This document shows, in pieces, positions 48,079-60,393 of a DNA stretch of 64,000 nucleotides. A program made the position numbers and the translations under genes. The notes beneath the pieces were generated by a model. That model had not been told where the DNA came from. It did no database searches and was given only the letters and a program-made list of their open reading frames with translations. This DNA is from Myrica gale (Eukaryota; Streptophyta; Magnoliopsida; Fagales; Myricaceae): positions 7,946,001-8,010,000 of the forward strand of contig OZ005604.1 in the NCBI GenBank assembly GCA_963930655.1. The letters are read 5' to 3'. Positions within the stretch are counted from its first letter, which is position 1, and every line of letters starts with the position of its first letter.

Positions 48079-51000
48079 CTATGCTCCACGCTGCTCAGAA
48101 GGTTCCACTGATGTGTTTGGGTGACTTCTCTGTGTTGCGATCTTCTTTTGCAGTTCAAGATTTGACAATCGTTCAATCTCCAGAGCTCGCTCAAGCTTTA
48201 ATACACCAATTTTTCAGATTGCATTAGCAAGATATTCCATACCAAGGTTGAGAAGCCCAGAGTTGAAGTTGATAATCATTCACCCATTAGCAAAAAGAAT
48301 AGATGAAACAATACCTTTGCTGCTCGATTACTCCATTCTCCTAAAATAGCTCTTAGCCTTTCATTCTCTTCTACATACTGTTCAAATTAACACCAAAAAT
48401 GTTAAATATCAAATTCATAATCGAAACATAACAATCATAAGATATATAGTTATACTTTGTAGCAGGGTGTTCTTATCTTGGCTTAGAGAGAAAAAAAAAA
48501 AAAAAGAGTGAGCTAACACACTAGTTCTTGCCTGATTATTGGTAGTATGAACGCGCTGTATCTCAGAGTCTTTCTCAGCTATCAACGAACGAGCAAGCCT
48601 TAGCTCGGACTGCAGTTGATTCACCTGAAACATAAGTTCCTTTCACTATCCATTTTAAGTTTAAGAATGTAAAGTAGATTGTTTCAAATGCTATATTCTA
48701 TTTGCTAAGTAGAACTTTAAATGCCTAATATAAACCATTAGGCCTCTCTGTCCAGGGAGAGGAGAAAAAGTTTCACGCATATTCTTTGTTGACCGACAAA
48801 AGAGTCCTACCCACCTAGAACTCCTGTAAACTTTTATTTCTGAGAATAAAGTTTAACTGCTATTAGTTAATTTAACAAAAAATGACATTACATCCTTGAC
48901 ACTAGGAATGACATCTGCTATCATAACAGGGGTGTTAATATGAAACCATAAGTGATAAAATTTGAACTAGAAATTACTACTTCAGACATTGATTTTCAAG
49001 GCATAAATATCCCCTAGTAGCAACATGTGATGCACCCTAGTAGCTCGCCTATTAAAGCCCCAATGATGAACACATACATTTTCAATAATAAATAACAACG
49101 TATATAGAAACCAGCGAAATCAGCCTTCTCTAGGTTTGAGGATAGCGTCACTGAAATCATTCATACACTGCAGCACACGAGGATGTGTGAAGACAGATAG
49201 CCTGTCATTGTTCAGGCAAGAAAAGGTAATAATTTGTGCTGTTGATTACCCAAAGGGCACGAGTTTGAGATCAACAACACATCAAATGGTCCATCTCCAA
49301 TGGGTCATCAGGCACCATGCAACACACGCAATATTGAAATCAATAGCAACATGCAGGACGAATATTTGGAGAAGCACAAACTGAACAACTGGGAAAACCT
49401 ACGAGGTATTACCTCAGCAGTAAGTGTCCTTAATTCCTGATCACGTGCTGCCAACATGTGGGCAAGATCAACCTGCACATGGAACAATTAGTGACAATTC
49501 TTCCAACCATTCCTTCACGACTCCAAATTTTTTTTTTTTAGCAAATTCTAGGTACTCATCATCCAAACTACAACCATTCCAGTCTTTAGCACCAACAAAA
49601 GAAACCACACTGTCACAAATCTACAAGTTTTTTTTTGGGGGGTCGCTTAAGGGGCGCAGGGGGAGGGGCAATATTGTTGCATTGTTTGTAGTCTGTTTGT
49701 AATGCATGCCCCTACTTGGTGTTGAATGTAGACACATCAAAATTTTGCAGATTTGGGGCCGAGCTGGAAATTGAAGAAATCACATTGTCATAATTCCTAT
49801 CACTTTCAATACAGCATCAATGCCTTCAAATAGACACCTGGAAGAGGTGACTAAAGTTACATTTCCCAGCCTGCAGAAGTATGACGACAAGAGTTGTGCT
49901 TGTCAGCTAGCATAAATCATATTTTCTTTTCCCAAAACGTCCCTAAACAATTTTATGTTACAAGCCTTTGCACATATGAATATCGAGCTAACAAGAGTTT
50001 CATCAACATAGCCCATTCTTTGCAGACCTTGGGGTTTAAAATTGACCATCACCATCTACTAGAATCCCAATAGAACTCACTTTATGGAAACAAAGACATT
50101 GAAATTGATTATCTCACAGAATAGGGCAAAACCATCTGTAATGATTAAATATTCAAGATCTTCCGTAGCCAAAGAAAGTAGTTTGTTTCTCTTAAGTCAC
50201 AATGACAAACAAACAAGTACACACATTTTAAATACATCTGATTGAGAAATATCTTCTGATCACATACTCCTATGAATTAAAGAATAACAATTTAGCTAGG
50301 ATGAAAATCACCTGAGGTGTGCTTCCATCATTAGAGCGCTCATATTTACTCAAGCACTCTTGCAATCGTAGAATCTGCGTGAGCACATGCCTAGAATTAA
50401 TAACAGAAAACACACACAAAACACATACAAACACAAAACATATGTATACACAAGAACGAACACATGACAACATGAATGTTAACATGGATACTAAGGAGTG
50501 GAATATTTTATGCAAAGTGCCAACAGAATAAAGTGTGGAATATGAAACGCAGCAATGGAGCCACTCATGGTAAATTCAGATCACCGTATACCTCCTCGCT
50601 CAAAAAGTGAAGGTTTTCACGCTGGTATTGCAACAAAGCCATTTGCTGATCAGAGAGTCGACCGCCTTCATGATACCTGTTTTACCAAACAATTCTCAGG
50701 GTCATAACAGATATGTCTCTGTGTTTGTGCGTGGGTTCGAGAGAAAGCGTGAAATGCTGGCACTAAACATCAGGAAATATAAACTCTGGCAGACTCCCCA
50801 GTAGCATTGATCTTAACAGCATACATTAACTTATGTTTCGTTTCTCAATATAATGTTAAACAATCTCACGAAGAATTTGCCACCCCTTTCTAAACCACCT
50901 GAATGTGGAAAACAGAGTTAAAAAGAAAAAATAACTCCATGATTACCTCAAACCTTCCAAAGAACTTGATGGTTGAAGTGGAGAATACAAAGACTTCAAA

Positions 51001-54000
51001 ACATTAGGTTGAGAATTCAAAGAATTGTACTGGTGTACGTGACCTGCAAGCACCCAAATACACATGGAAAAGAAATAAGTGACCATCTCAAATTCCAATA
51101 CATTTTGAATTACGAGCTCATATTTGATCAATAACTGGTTGGCAGAGGGTCTTGTTTGGGCAAGGCAACATATCGATAGGCTCAAAAATAGACACATGTG
51201 TAGCGCAAGGAAAACTGTGTGCGCTTTTCAGCAAGATATAGTACCACTAGAGACAATACTTTTTTCGCGATGAATGCGTAAGGCAAATATTATATATACC
51301 AAGAAATTTTTTTTAAAAAAAACTCATACTTTCCACGAAGACAACGTAAACATTTTGTGCAGTTGAAATTACAAATAGTAATAATAAGCTAGCTCGTGTC
51401 TATTTCAACAACCTTATGACAGGTTTTCATAAGTTTACTTAGAGCATAAGATGGAGAGAGCACACATACCTCTGATTGAAAGAGATCCTAAGAGCGAAAC
51501 TAACTATTTTTTCTTTCATTCAGTTAATTAGAAATGCAACTTGGGCTTCCAGGTTAAAGTAACACTTTTCAAAATTAATATGAGCAGAAATGCTGAACTC
51601 AATGAATTTATTTCAATAACCACCCAGCTGAATAAAAATCCTAATAAATAAATAAAAAGAGTACTGTTCCTGCATCCCATAAACCCTTACCAAACCCTTT
51701 GTCGAGATGAGGTTCAATAGCGGTTTCTAGTCTGAAAATGGTAAGACTTTAGAGCCTTAGTCGGCCAAAGAGAAGTCGGAGACACTTCCAGATGTATTAA
51801 AAAGTAATAAAACATTCCTAGAACATAGAAACTCACCAATGTAGACACTCATAAAAGACCCAGCACATATTGCTTCTGTTACCATAATTATCCTGCAGAT
51901 TTATGGGAAACCAAAGTTTTGTCAGAAGTACATAGTACCAACATGACAGAAAGGACAAGAAGTTATCCATAATCAATAGTATCATGACAATACAATCAAT
52001 ATTTAGATCCTAAAACTGGAGAAATGCAAAATCAGAAGTGGATTTAAATCCCTCTAGTCAGTATCATGAAATATCTCACACTACTTCTATTAAGACTGCA
52101 GAAGAGAAAGAACAAGAAAGAAGCATGAAAAAAGGTAACACCAATAGCATTGGAATTACATAACTATGTTTGAAATCCGGCCCTGATGAAAATTGAAAAC
52201 TTTAGGGGCCAAAAGTTTGGCCCTAATAAAATAACTACACAAAATTCTCTCTCTCTTCACTTTTTCACCAACTCCAACACCCCAAAATTTTAACAATCAA
52301 ACACCATCTTAACAGCTCAATTCAAGAATCCTAACATGTTGGATCTAGATACATGAATCCCTTTTCTCTAATTAAATTCAGATTAGCCATGTTATGCTCT
52401 TTTAGATTCTTTTAAATATACATGTATACATACCATATGCAGTAATGCCAAAAGGTAGGCGAACAATATGCTTCAACTTTTGGCTGAAACTATAGTAACC
52501 CTGCCAGAAAAATGTTGATGTCATAGTTTCTAATCCAAATAGTACATTAAGAAATAGGAATTGGCATCTCAACAACACTACATTAAAGAGAGATAGTAAA
52601 GGACCTCAATAGCTAGACCCTCGTTTAACAGTTACTGTGCAAATAGCCAAAATCTTTACATGAGTTCACCATTACCTTTACCGAAAAGTGATTTTATGGG
52701 TAGGGTGCAGATTCATCCCCAGTATAGTGACTAACAGTCTTAAGATCACATTTTCTTCCTTCTATAATCCATGCTTTCACTTCTTGTTTGAAGTTGTTTC
52801 TTTCTTTGTTTTACTATCTGCTCTCTTGCTGCCGTGTTACCAAAGATGATCTTTCTAGCGGAATTTATTTTGTTTGTTAGTGTTCCTTTCACTTGGTGCT
52901 CTTAATGAAAAAATTGATATTTTTTGGGGGCATTCAAAGCCATGGACATTAGAGAGTATGATCCCAATGAAAGTTAGTCAAAACTCAAAACCTTCACCAG
53001 TTTCAAGAGGTGAATCGATGGTGGGGAAAGATAGACATTGGGATTTTAAAAGTCTAATAATTAGTCTGTTTTCTCGTTTCAATTTGTTTGTGTCATCTTG
53101 GAGGTTCAGCATCCTCCTGTTGAGTGAGCTGGGGGAGGCAATGGCGTTTTTCCGCAGTTTAGTGATTGAGGGTAAGACTTTTCATTTCTCTGTGAGCTCG
53201 TTTGGTTTGGTGACGTTAACAGAATGGAATCGGAAAACACAGTGCTCAATCCGTTTTGGCAGATATGGTGTGGTCCGGTTGTCTAACTTGTTTGGAAAGC
53301 TTGTTGAGGGAAAGGAGCCTAGAGATTCAATGACTCGACTCATGCGTTTTTTGCTCAGAAATGTGCGAACAAGAGTGGTAGATATGTGGCTCTTGCAGAG
53401 TTTGGCAAGCAACGACGGCGTGGGGCTGTGATGATCCCGGAAGGGAAGAGGTGTGAAGGATGGAGGTCCTTCGTTGTGATTTGTGAAGAACTGATTAAGG
53501 CTATCGCCGAGCTTCGGAGTAGAAAACTCGGGCATGCCGATTCTATAGTCAGAAAGGAGGTTTCATTTGCCGAGATGGTGAGGTCGGGGTCTCCGGATAA
53601 GATGGAGGCTGGGAAGAGCATGTGTGACGTGGGCAAATCGGAAAATAAAATGTTCGTTGGAGGTTCAGAGGCGCCGCATGCACGTCACTCATAGATGTCT
53701 ACGAGTTCCCAGGAGACGTCGACTGCCATCCCTGCAATCCCGCATGCAACATATAAGGACAAGAGGGAGGCGCGATTGGTGATTCCCAATAGGGATTTTC
53801 TTAAGCCGCCGACGTTGTCAGTTGTGACAGAGGAAACTGCGTGGGAGGCTTTAATGAGGGTGAAAGGAGAGTTGGATTGCCTTATTGGGCTGGTGGGCAG
53901 ATCATCTGCGGTTGGCCCCATGGAGAACTTAAAATGCATGGTATGTGGGTTTAAACTGGCAGCCCAAAAGTCGGTGGATCATTCATCGATTGGAGCTGGG

Positions 54001-57000
54001 AGACGTCTCGCCTCTAAGTCGGGCTGTGGGATGAGGTCGGTCTAGTTAGATGTGGACTTTGAAGCCCCTCATGGGTTGCCCGATGGGTCGAATAGGGTTC
54101 TTTCAGGCCGGACTCCCGATTCTTTTCTTGGATCGCCTGGGCTGGGGGTCATCGGCCAATCTCTCGCCAATAATGCTTTAGGAGGGGTGTCGACTGCGGG
54201 TTGCAATCGCCGGAGCTGGAGTTGTTTTCTGTCCAGGGAGAGGAAAGAGTGTCTCGTGACAATTTTTCGTTTGCCGGGCATACCAGACTTGACCCCGGGC
54301 ATACAGAGCATCCCGGACAAGGACTTTCAGGTGTGTTCCAGCGTCATTTTTAGTTTGCCGGGCATACCGGGCCTGCCGGGCAAACAAGGCTTGACCCCGG
54401 GCATCCAGGGCCCAGGCATATTGGTCTCCTCTTTGTCGAGGGCCCAATATGAAGGAGATGAGCATCCCGGGCATACTGGACATGGAGTGGTGGATCCGGG
54501 TAGACCAGGGTCGCATGACCAGGAGTTTTTGTGAATCCTGTCGTGGGCTCTCCAGGCGTCGTGAATCCCGTCCCCAAGCTCCAATCAAATCTTGGGTCAT
54601 CGTCGCTTTGCTCCCGGTGGGCGAGGGCATCGTCGGTGTGTTGTCAGCGTCGGCAGTGAGTCTCATTGGCGAGTCTGTGTTGGAGATGTCTCCTCAGAGT
54701 GGCCCACTTCTCCAGGTCTCTCCTATCTCTTCGCTTTCGCCAGTTGTGGAAGTGGAGGTCATTAGAATGTCGTCGGCAACGGCGATTTGTTGTGTAGGGG
54801 GTTCGTCTGCTCCGGCTGCCTCTACCTTGGAGCCAACCCCATTCTTTGCTCTCAGCAGGGTGTTTGGGGGAGAAGGGGCTACAGGTTCTGTTTCGACAGA
54901 GCCTGTGGAGTGCTTTATTGTTGACAAGGAGCAGTCTACCGTGGTTAAGGGCGACCATTCTGGGGCTATTGTTATGTGTCATAGGGAATCTTCTTTGTCT
55001 GAGCCTTCAATTTTGCATACAAGTTCAGAAGGGGCCTCGGGAGGGGAGGTGTTGGGAGAGCTGCCTCAGGTGTCTGATCGGGTTTCGGCTCACGTCTCTC
55101 ATATTCAGCCCTCTGAGACCGCGAGCTCTGATTGGGTGCTTAATATGGTTAATTCTGTCAGGCAAGTGGTAGGGGTTTCCTGTAGGGGACAGGAGGAACA
55201 GTTGATGACACTGTTTGCTAACCTGGATAAGTATAGAGTTCAGATTGGTACCAAAACTCCCTGTAAATCAATTAGCAAAGAGAGCTCAAGGGCTTGAGTT
55301 CTAAAGTTAATTATGAGGGGAAGAATTATGTTTCGAAGAAGAAGATGAGGGAAGGGAGGGAAGCACAAAAATCATTATGAAGCCAAAGATTATTAGCTGG
55401 AACGTAAGGGGGCTCAACGATAGAGAAAAGTGTTATAGAATTGGAAATTTACTGAGGGGTTGGAAGCCGGATTTGGTTTGTCTTCAGGAAGCAAAGATGA
55501 TGATTGTTTCTAGGGTTACCATTAGGAGCCTTTGGGGGGTGACCAATGTTGATTGGTGTTGTTTGGAGGCGGATGGTGCTTCGGGGGGTATTTTGCTTCT
55601 TTGGGACACGCGGGTTCTTGAGATGGTGGAGTCCAGCATCGGTAGCTTTTCTGTTTCAGTTATTTTTAAGAATGTTGGTAATGGGGTTCTTTGGGGGTTC
55701 TCTGGGGTCTACAGCCCCAATGATGATTTTAGGAGGAGATTCTTGATGGAGGAATTGGCCGGGATGATGGAGTGGTGGACTTTACCATGGTGTATTGGGG
55801 GGGATTTCAATGCTATGTTGGTGTTCTCGGAGTTCATTAATGAGAATCAGTTGATCGACTCTCCTTTGTTGGGAGGTCTCTTTACTTGGTCTAACGGGAG
55901 GCAAGCTCAATCGCGGTCTAGGATTGATCGTTTTCTTTTCAATCCTAGTTGGGAGTCTTTGTTTCCGGAGGTTTCCCAGAAGCGATTGCATCGTTTGTTT
56001 TCAGATCATTTTCCACTTCTCTTGGAGAGTAGTATTGTGGGTGGAGGTAAAAAGCTCTTTAGGTTTGAGAACATGTGGCTCAAGGCTGATTGGTTCGTGG
56101 ATAAGGTGGGGCTGTGGTGGAAGTCTTGTGTCTTTGCTGGCTCTCCGAGTTTCGTGCTTGAGTCCAAATTGAAGGTGTTTAAGAGGGATATCTTAACTTG
56201 GAATCGTGAGGTTTTCGGAAATGTAGCTGTGAGGAAATCCTTGTTGTTACAAGAATTATTCTCTCTTGATACTTTGGATAAAGGAGGGATGATCGATGAG
56301 GAAGGTATAGCTAGGAAGCTGGAAGTCTCAAGGGAGTTAGATCTCTTGATTGATATGCAGGAGACTTGTTGGAGGCAGAAATCTAGAGCTCTTTGGCTCA
56401 AAGAAGGTGATCATGCACCAAGTTCTTCCATCGGGTGACTAATTCTAATGGGAAAGTGAATTCTATTTCTTCATTGGAAGTTGATGGGCATCTTGTGGAG
56501 GATCCTAAGTGTATTTCAGATGAGATTGTTTGCTTCTATAGCTCTTTGTATCAGGGGCCTCATTCATGGAGACCTATGTTGGATAATTTGGGGTTTGATT
56601 CGATTTCTGGGGAGGAAGCTAAGTGGCTTGAGAGACCTTTTGATAGATGAAGTGACTAAAGTTGTGAGGAGTCTCAATGGTGATAAAGCTCCCGGTACGG
56701 ATGGTTTCTCCTTGGATTTCTATCAGTCTTGTTGGGATGTTATCAAGGGAGATATTCTTTCCATGTTTAACGAGTTTGCCCAAGTGGGGAAATTTGTTAG
56801 AAGTCTCAATGCCACTTTTATTGTATTGATTCCAAAAAAGTATGGAGCGGTAGAGCTTAAGGACTTTCGCCCTATCAGTCTTGTGGGAGGAATTTACAAA
56901 ATTTTAGCTAAATTTTTGGCTAATCGGCTGAAGTTAGTTTTGGATAATATTATTTCGTCTTCCTAAAGTGCCTTCGTGCAAGGTAGACAGATTTTGGATT

Positions 57001-60000
57001 CGGTTCTTATAGCTAACGAGTGCATTGCTTCCAGACTCTGTTCTTCTCTTCCCGGTATGCTTTGCAAGCTTGATATCCACAAGGCTTACGATCATGTTAA
57101 TTGGAGATTTTTTCTTTACTTGTTACGGAGGTGCAGTTTTGGTGATAGATGGTGTAGATTGGTGGTTCTCGTGGTTTGCGCCAAGGTGACCCTCTATCGC
57201 CTTTTTTGTTCGTTATTGTTATGGAAGCTATGAGTCGGATGCTGAACAAGTTGATTGAGGTTGGATCTATTCAAGGGTCCTCTGTTGGCAGTGGGGGGTG
57301 AGTATTTCTCATCTGCTTTTCGTCAATGATACTCTTATTTTGAGGGGGGCGGAGGAGGGTCAGTTTCGCAACCTTAGGTGCCTTTTGCTTTGTTTTGAGG
57401 CGGTGTCTGGGCTGAAGATCAATCTTACGAAATCTGAAGCTATACCCATAGAGGAGGTGGGAGATGCCCATGCCTTGGCTGATATCATGGGTTGTAGAGT
57501 CTCTTCTTTTCCCATAACGTATCTTGGCCTCCCATTGGGTGCTCGGTTCAAGAGTATTCACATTTGGAATGACATTGTTGAGCGAACTGAAAAGAGATTG
57601 GCTGGATGGAAGCGTAGTTATCTTTCGAAAGGTAGTAGAGTCACCTTGATCAAGTCTACTCTTGTTAATCTCCCGACTTACTTTTTGTCTCTTTTCCCTA
57701 TCCCTTCGGTTGTGGCCTGTAGATTGGAGAAGATACAAAGGGACTTTTTGTGGGGAAGCAGCGAAGATGAGTTTAAGTTCCATTTTGATTAAGTGGGAGA
57801 CGGTTTACCGCCTTATCAGACATGGTGGGTTAGATAGTAGGCGCTTGACCATTTTCAACAAGGCTTTGCTTGGTAAGTTGTTATGGCGCTTTGCTTTTGA
57901 ACGTAATAGTTTGTGGAGGAATATTGTTGTGGAAAATTTTGGGAGTGCGGAGGGTGGGTGGAGGACCCTTCAGAGGAGAGCGACTAATGGTTTTAGTCTT
58001 TGGAGGTTTATTAGCAAAGGGTGGGATACTTTCAGCCCAAACATTCAGTTTGAGGTGGAGAGCGGCAATAGTGTTCGTTTTTGGAGTGATCATTGGTGTG
58101 GGGAGAGACCCTTGAGGCTTGTTTTTCCGTCCCTCTATGCTTTGGCTATAGATAGGGGAGCTATGGTGACTGATTATTGGGTGGAGAATCCTGGTTTGGG
58201 TGCTTGGGATGTTCAGTTCGTAAGGGCAGCAAATGATTGGGAAATGGAAGTGTTGTCAACCTTCTTCTCGCTTCTTTATACTACGACCTTGACGGGTAGG
58301 GTTGAAGATAGGATGTGTTGGACGGATACCAAGAATGGTATATTCTCGGTGAAATCAATGTATGCGACTCTATCTTGCAGCCCTTATGTGGCTTTTCCCT
58401 GGAAGCCAATTTGGCGGTCCCTTGTCCCTTTGAGAATCTCCTTCTTTGCGTGGGAGGCTACCCATGAAAGAATCTTGACCATCGACAACCTAAGAAAAAA
58501 GGGTCTTTATTTACTTGACTGTTGCTTTCTTTGCAGGTGCAGTGGGGAATCCGTGGATCATATTTTCCTTCATTGTGCAGTTGCTAGGGATTTGTGGTCT
58601 CATGTGTTCAGCATTACGAATTTTTGTTGGGTTATGTCTTCTAGGGTGATGGAAGTGATGTTTTGCTGGAAGCGGAAGTTCAACAACCCTCTTGCTTTGA
58701 GGGTGTGGATGTTGATCCCTATGTGCATCTGCTGGGTTATTTGGGGGGAGAGGAATGATAGATGTTTCAAGAATACCTTTTTGTCTTTAAAGGGGTTAAG
58801 GGGAAAATTTCTGAGTACTCTGTTTCTTTGGGTCAATTCGGTGTTGGGCAGTCCTTTTTCTGATGTATCTGATTTTATTAGCTTTGTAGCTTGTCTGGAT
58901 TAGGTATTCAGTATAGCTCCTTGTACTGTTATCTCCTTCAGTTATTCAATAAAGCTTTTCTTACTTATCAAAAAAATAATCCATGGTTTCAATTCAAGAG
59001 ATAATTCCCTTTCCAATGAGGGCAGTAACTGAGTCTTGTAATAATATATTCCGAGGACCAAGTACTTAAGGAATATTCTTTTTCATAAATTAAGTTGGGA
59101 AATTTGTAGTACTATATAATGAAGACTCTGAAAAGCCTTCCACAAACCAAAGCCCAGCTAAATTATGTGTGAGTGTGTGTTAATTGGTCGCCCCGCAAGG
59201 GGAAGGAAGGAGGCTTTGGTGGAGTTGCGTGCAAGCAGACTTCATTATAGAGGGAGAATCATTGGAAATAGACATTCATACAAGTAAATGATGAAGATTA
59301 CCTGCAAGCGTATTTTCTGCACTTGGTAAACAAGATATTGCAGAAAGATACCTGAAACATTTATATACAATCATCTAAGCTAAAGTCTGAGCAATAGTAG
59401 CACCAAAAAGGACAAAAAAAGAAAAGAAAATCAAACAGAGAGAGAACTAGTCATCAAAAAGAATGTACAACAAAATCGAAATGGCAGACAGCCAAGCACC
59501 AAAAACCTAAGAATAGATTATAAGACAAATGGACATCCTTCTATATCATGTCCACACTATTTGCTTTAAATAACCAAACTGCGGCTGATAGACTATGCCT
59601 CTGAGGAAAGAATAAATACCAGACCGGGTATGCATGTGTTCTATAGATATGGTTCATCCCCCGAATACACAATGCAATGAACTGATTACAAGCAAACTTA
59701 AAAGATAAAATGCAATTTCCCGTAAAAACATATAAGAGGTGATTCGATGAAAGCACTCGTCACAAAAATACATATTAATAACAAGCATATTTGGTCAAGG
59801 GGAAGAACCTGTGATGAGTAAAAGCCCAACACTGCAACTGCAAAGCAACGGTGAGATCAAGTCCTGTATAGGACGGAATATCCATGGAGCTCCGACGGCC
59901 AGCACGGCGAAACCTGCCTAAAGTCGATGAACAATTAGCGCTTTCCACATGGAAAAAACAACAAGGAAAAAAAACCGTTGTTTTTCCAACAAATGAGAGT

Positions 60001-60393
60001 TGTAAAGGAAAAGGGCTCTTTATACTTGCCAGGAAAAAACAGTAGAAAATACTCCCGAAAATGCTTCTGGATTTGCGGTTACCAAGTAAAGGAGCCTCAT
60101 GCATTATATCCAGAAACCTATAAATGCAACCAAGAAATGTCACCTCAGTTCAAAAAGGAGTTGTTTTCGCTAGCAGAACAGCTTTCTTGGGCAGAACCAA
60201 ACGCTTGTAATTACAAGGATCGCAGACTGTGTTACCTCTTGCAAGATGAAACTAGCAATTCTTACTCCACAATCAAAGAGTTTCAGTATTTCTAAACTCA
60301 AATAGTTAAGGTAATCAGTTTTGAATTAGGCAGAACTTACAGTGCGTCATTTTGAGATGTTGAGGGTAAAGAAGCGTGTCTCTCGGTCGCCAT
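48079..60393 (-). CDS. FIP1: FIP1-like (FRIGIDA-interacting protein 1) membrane/coiled-coil protein
   Basis: Coding exons found: 60393-60341, 60117-60026, 59913-59809, 59351-59302, 52500-52434, 51892-51837, 51043-50947, 50676-50592, 50374-50312, 49472-49413, 48624-48532, 48377-48315, 48195-48079. Every junction keeps frame except 52434/51892, where an exon of length 3n+1 is expected but not seen. The N-terminal part is membranous ([63 protein letters not shown]). The C-terminal half is a coiled coil ([60 protein letters not shown]). The match to Arabidopsis FIP1 is from memory. The protein was named for binding FRIGIDA, a flowering-time regulator. The intron 59301-52501 holds a complete antisense LINE. 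The intron after 48532 has a GC donor. Confidence 0.82.
52205..52308. mobile_element. Small Tourist-like MITE in a FIP1-like intron
   Basis: 104 bp flanked by TTA at 52202-52204 and 52309-52311. Reverse-complemented, the right end reads GATGGTGTTTGATTG. The left end GGGGCCAAAAGTTTGG pairs only loosely. The interior shares TTCACTTTTTCACCAACTCC-like and TTCTCTCTCTC sequence with the other Tourist-like copies here. It lies in the intron where one FIP1 exon is missing. Confidence 0.45.
52874..55297 (+). pseudogene. LINE ORF1 region with collagen-like low-complexity segment
   Basis: Frames shift at about 53400 and 53700, with a stop at about 54043. The first part has [20 protein letters not shown] and [15 protein letters not shown]. 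The next has [20 protein letters not shown], a motif typical of the non-CCHC ORF1 proteins in eudicot LINEs. A later frame (53695-54045) includes [14 protein letters not shown]. Bases 54260-54520 encode Gly-Pro-rich repeats ([20 protein letters not shown]). The last frame (54449-55297) is Ser/Val-rich and ends near [16 protein letters not shown]1 proteins of L1 elements bind RNA and act as chaperones. Confidence 0.75.
54258..54430 (+). repeat. Internal duplication giving collagen-like Gly-Pro peptides
   Basis: TTTGCCGGGCATACC occurs at about 54269 and 54354, each followed by GCTTGACCCCGGGCAT-like sequence and an ATTTTT-containing leader upstream. The copies lie about 85 bases apart. Short CCGGGCA words recur further inside the second copy. 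Confidence 0.7.
55377..58903 (+). pseudogene. LINE ORF2: endonuclease, reverse transcriptase, zinc-binding tail (frameshifted)
   Basis: The endonuclease begins at the ATG at 55377 ([58 protein letters not shown]). A frameshift at about 56412 breaks EGDRNTKFFHR; a frame restarts with [16 protein letters not shown] second shift near 56650 leads into RT blocks [33 protein letters not shown], a stop at about 56964, [41 protein letters not shown] and [11 protein letters not shown]. The usual FADD catalytic motif reads FVND (57319-57330). The end encodes [20 protein letters not shown] and the zf-RVT part ([39 protein letters not shown]). There is no RNase H. The element cannot retrotranspose by itself. 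Confidence 0.88.
58948..58953 (+). terminator. LINE polyadenylation signal
   Basis: AATAAA 22 bases before the terminal A run (about 58970-58976) of the LINE. Confidence 0.7.

Larger units (their letters stand above)
52784..58975 (+). mobile_element. Apparently full-length L1-type LINE, 6.2 kb
   Basis: Bounded by an 18/20 matching target duplication. It has a 5' untranslated section, an ORF1 region (about 52874-55300), ORF2 (55377-58903), a polyadenylation signal AATAAA at 58948-58953 and a short A run at the 3' end. It lies antisense inside an intron of the FIP1-like gene. Both ORFs carry frameshifts or stops, so it is no longer autonomous, yet the sequence is much better preserved than the other LINE copies in the window. 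Confidence 0.9.
52764..58995. repeat. 20-bp target-site duplication of the intronic LINE
   Basis: ATAATCCATGCTTTCACTTC at 52764-52783 and ATAATCCATGGTTTCAATTC at 58976-58995 match at 18 of 20 bases and bracket the LINE exactly at its 3' A-rich end. L1-type insertions typically produce duplications of this size. Confidence 0.85.

Noticed and set aside
54178..54666. 162-codon minus-strand frame opposite the LINE ORF1
   Set aside because: It is antisense to the LINE coding region and arises from the GC-rich Gly-Pro repeat. No independent support.
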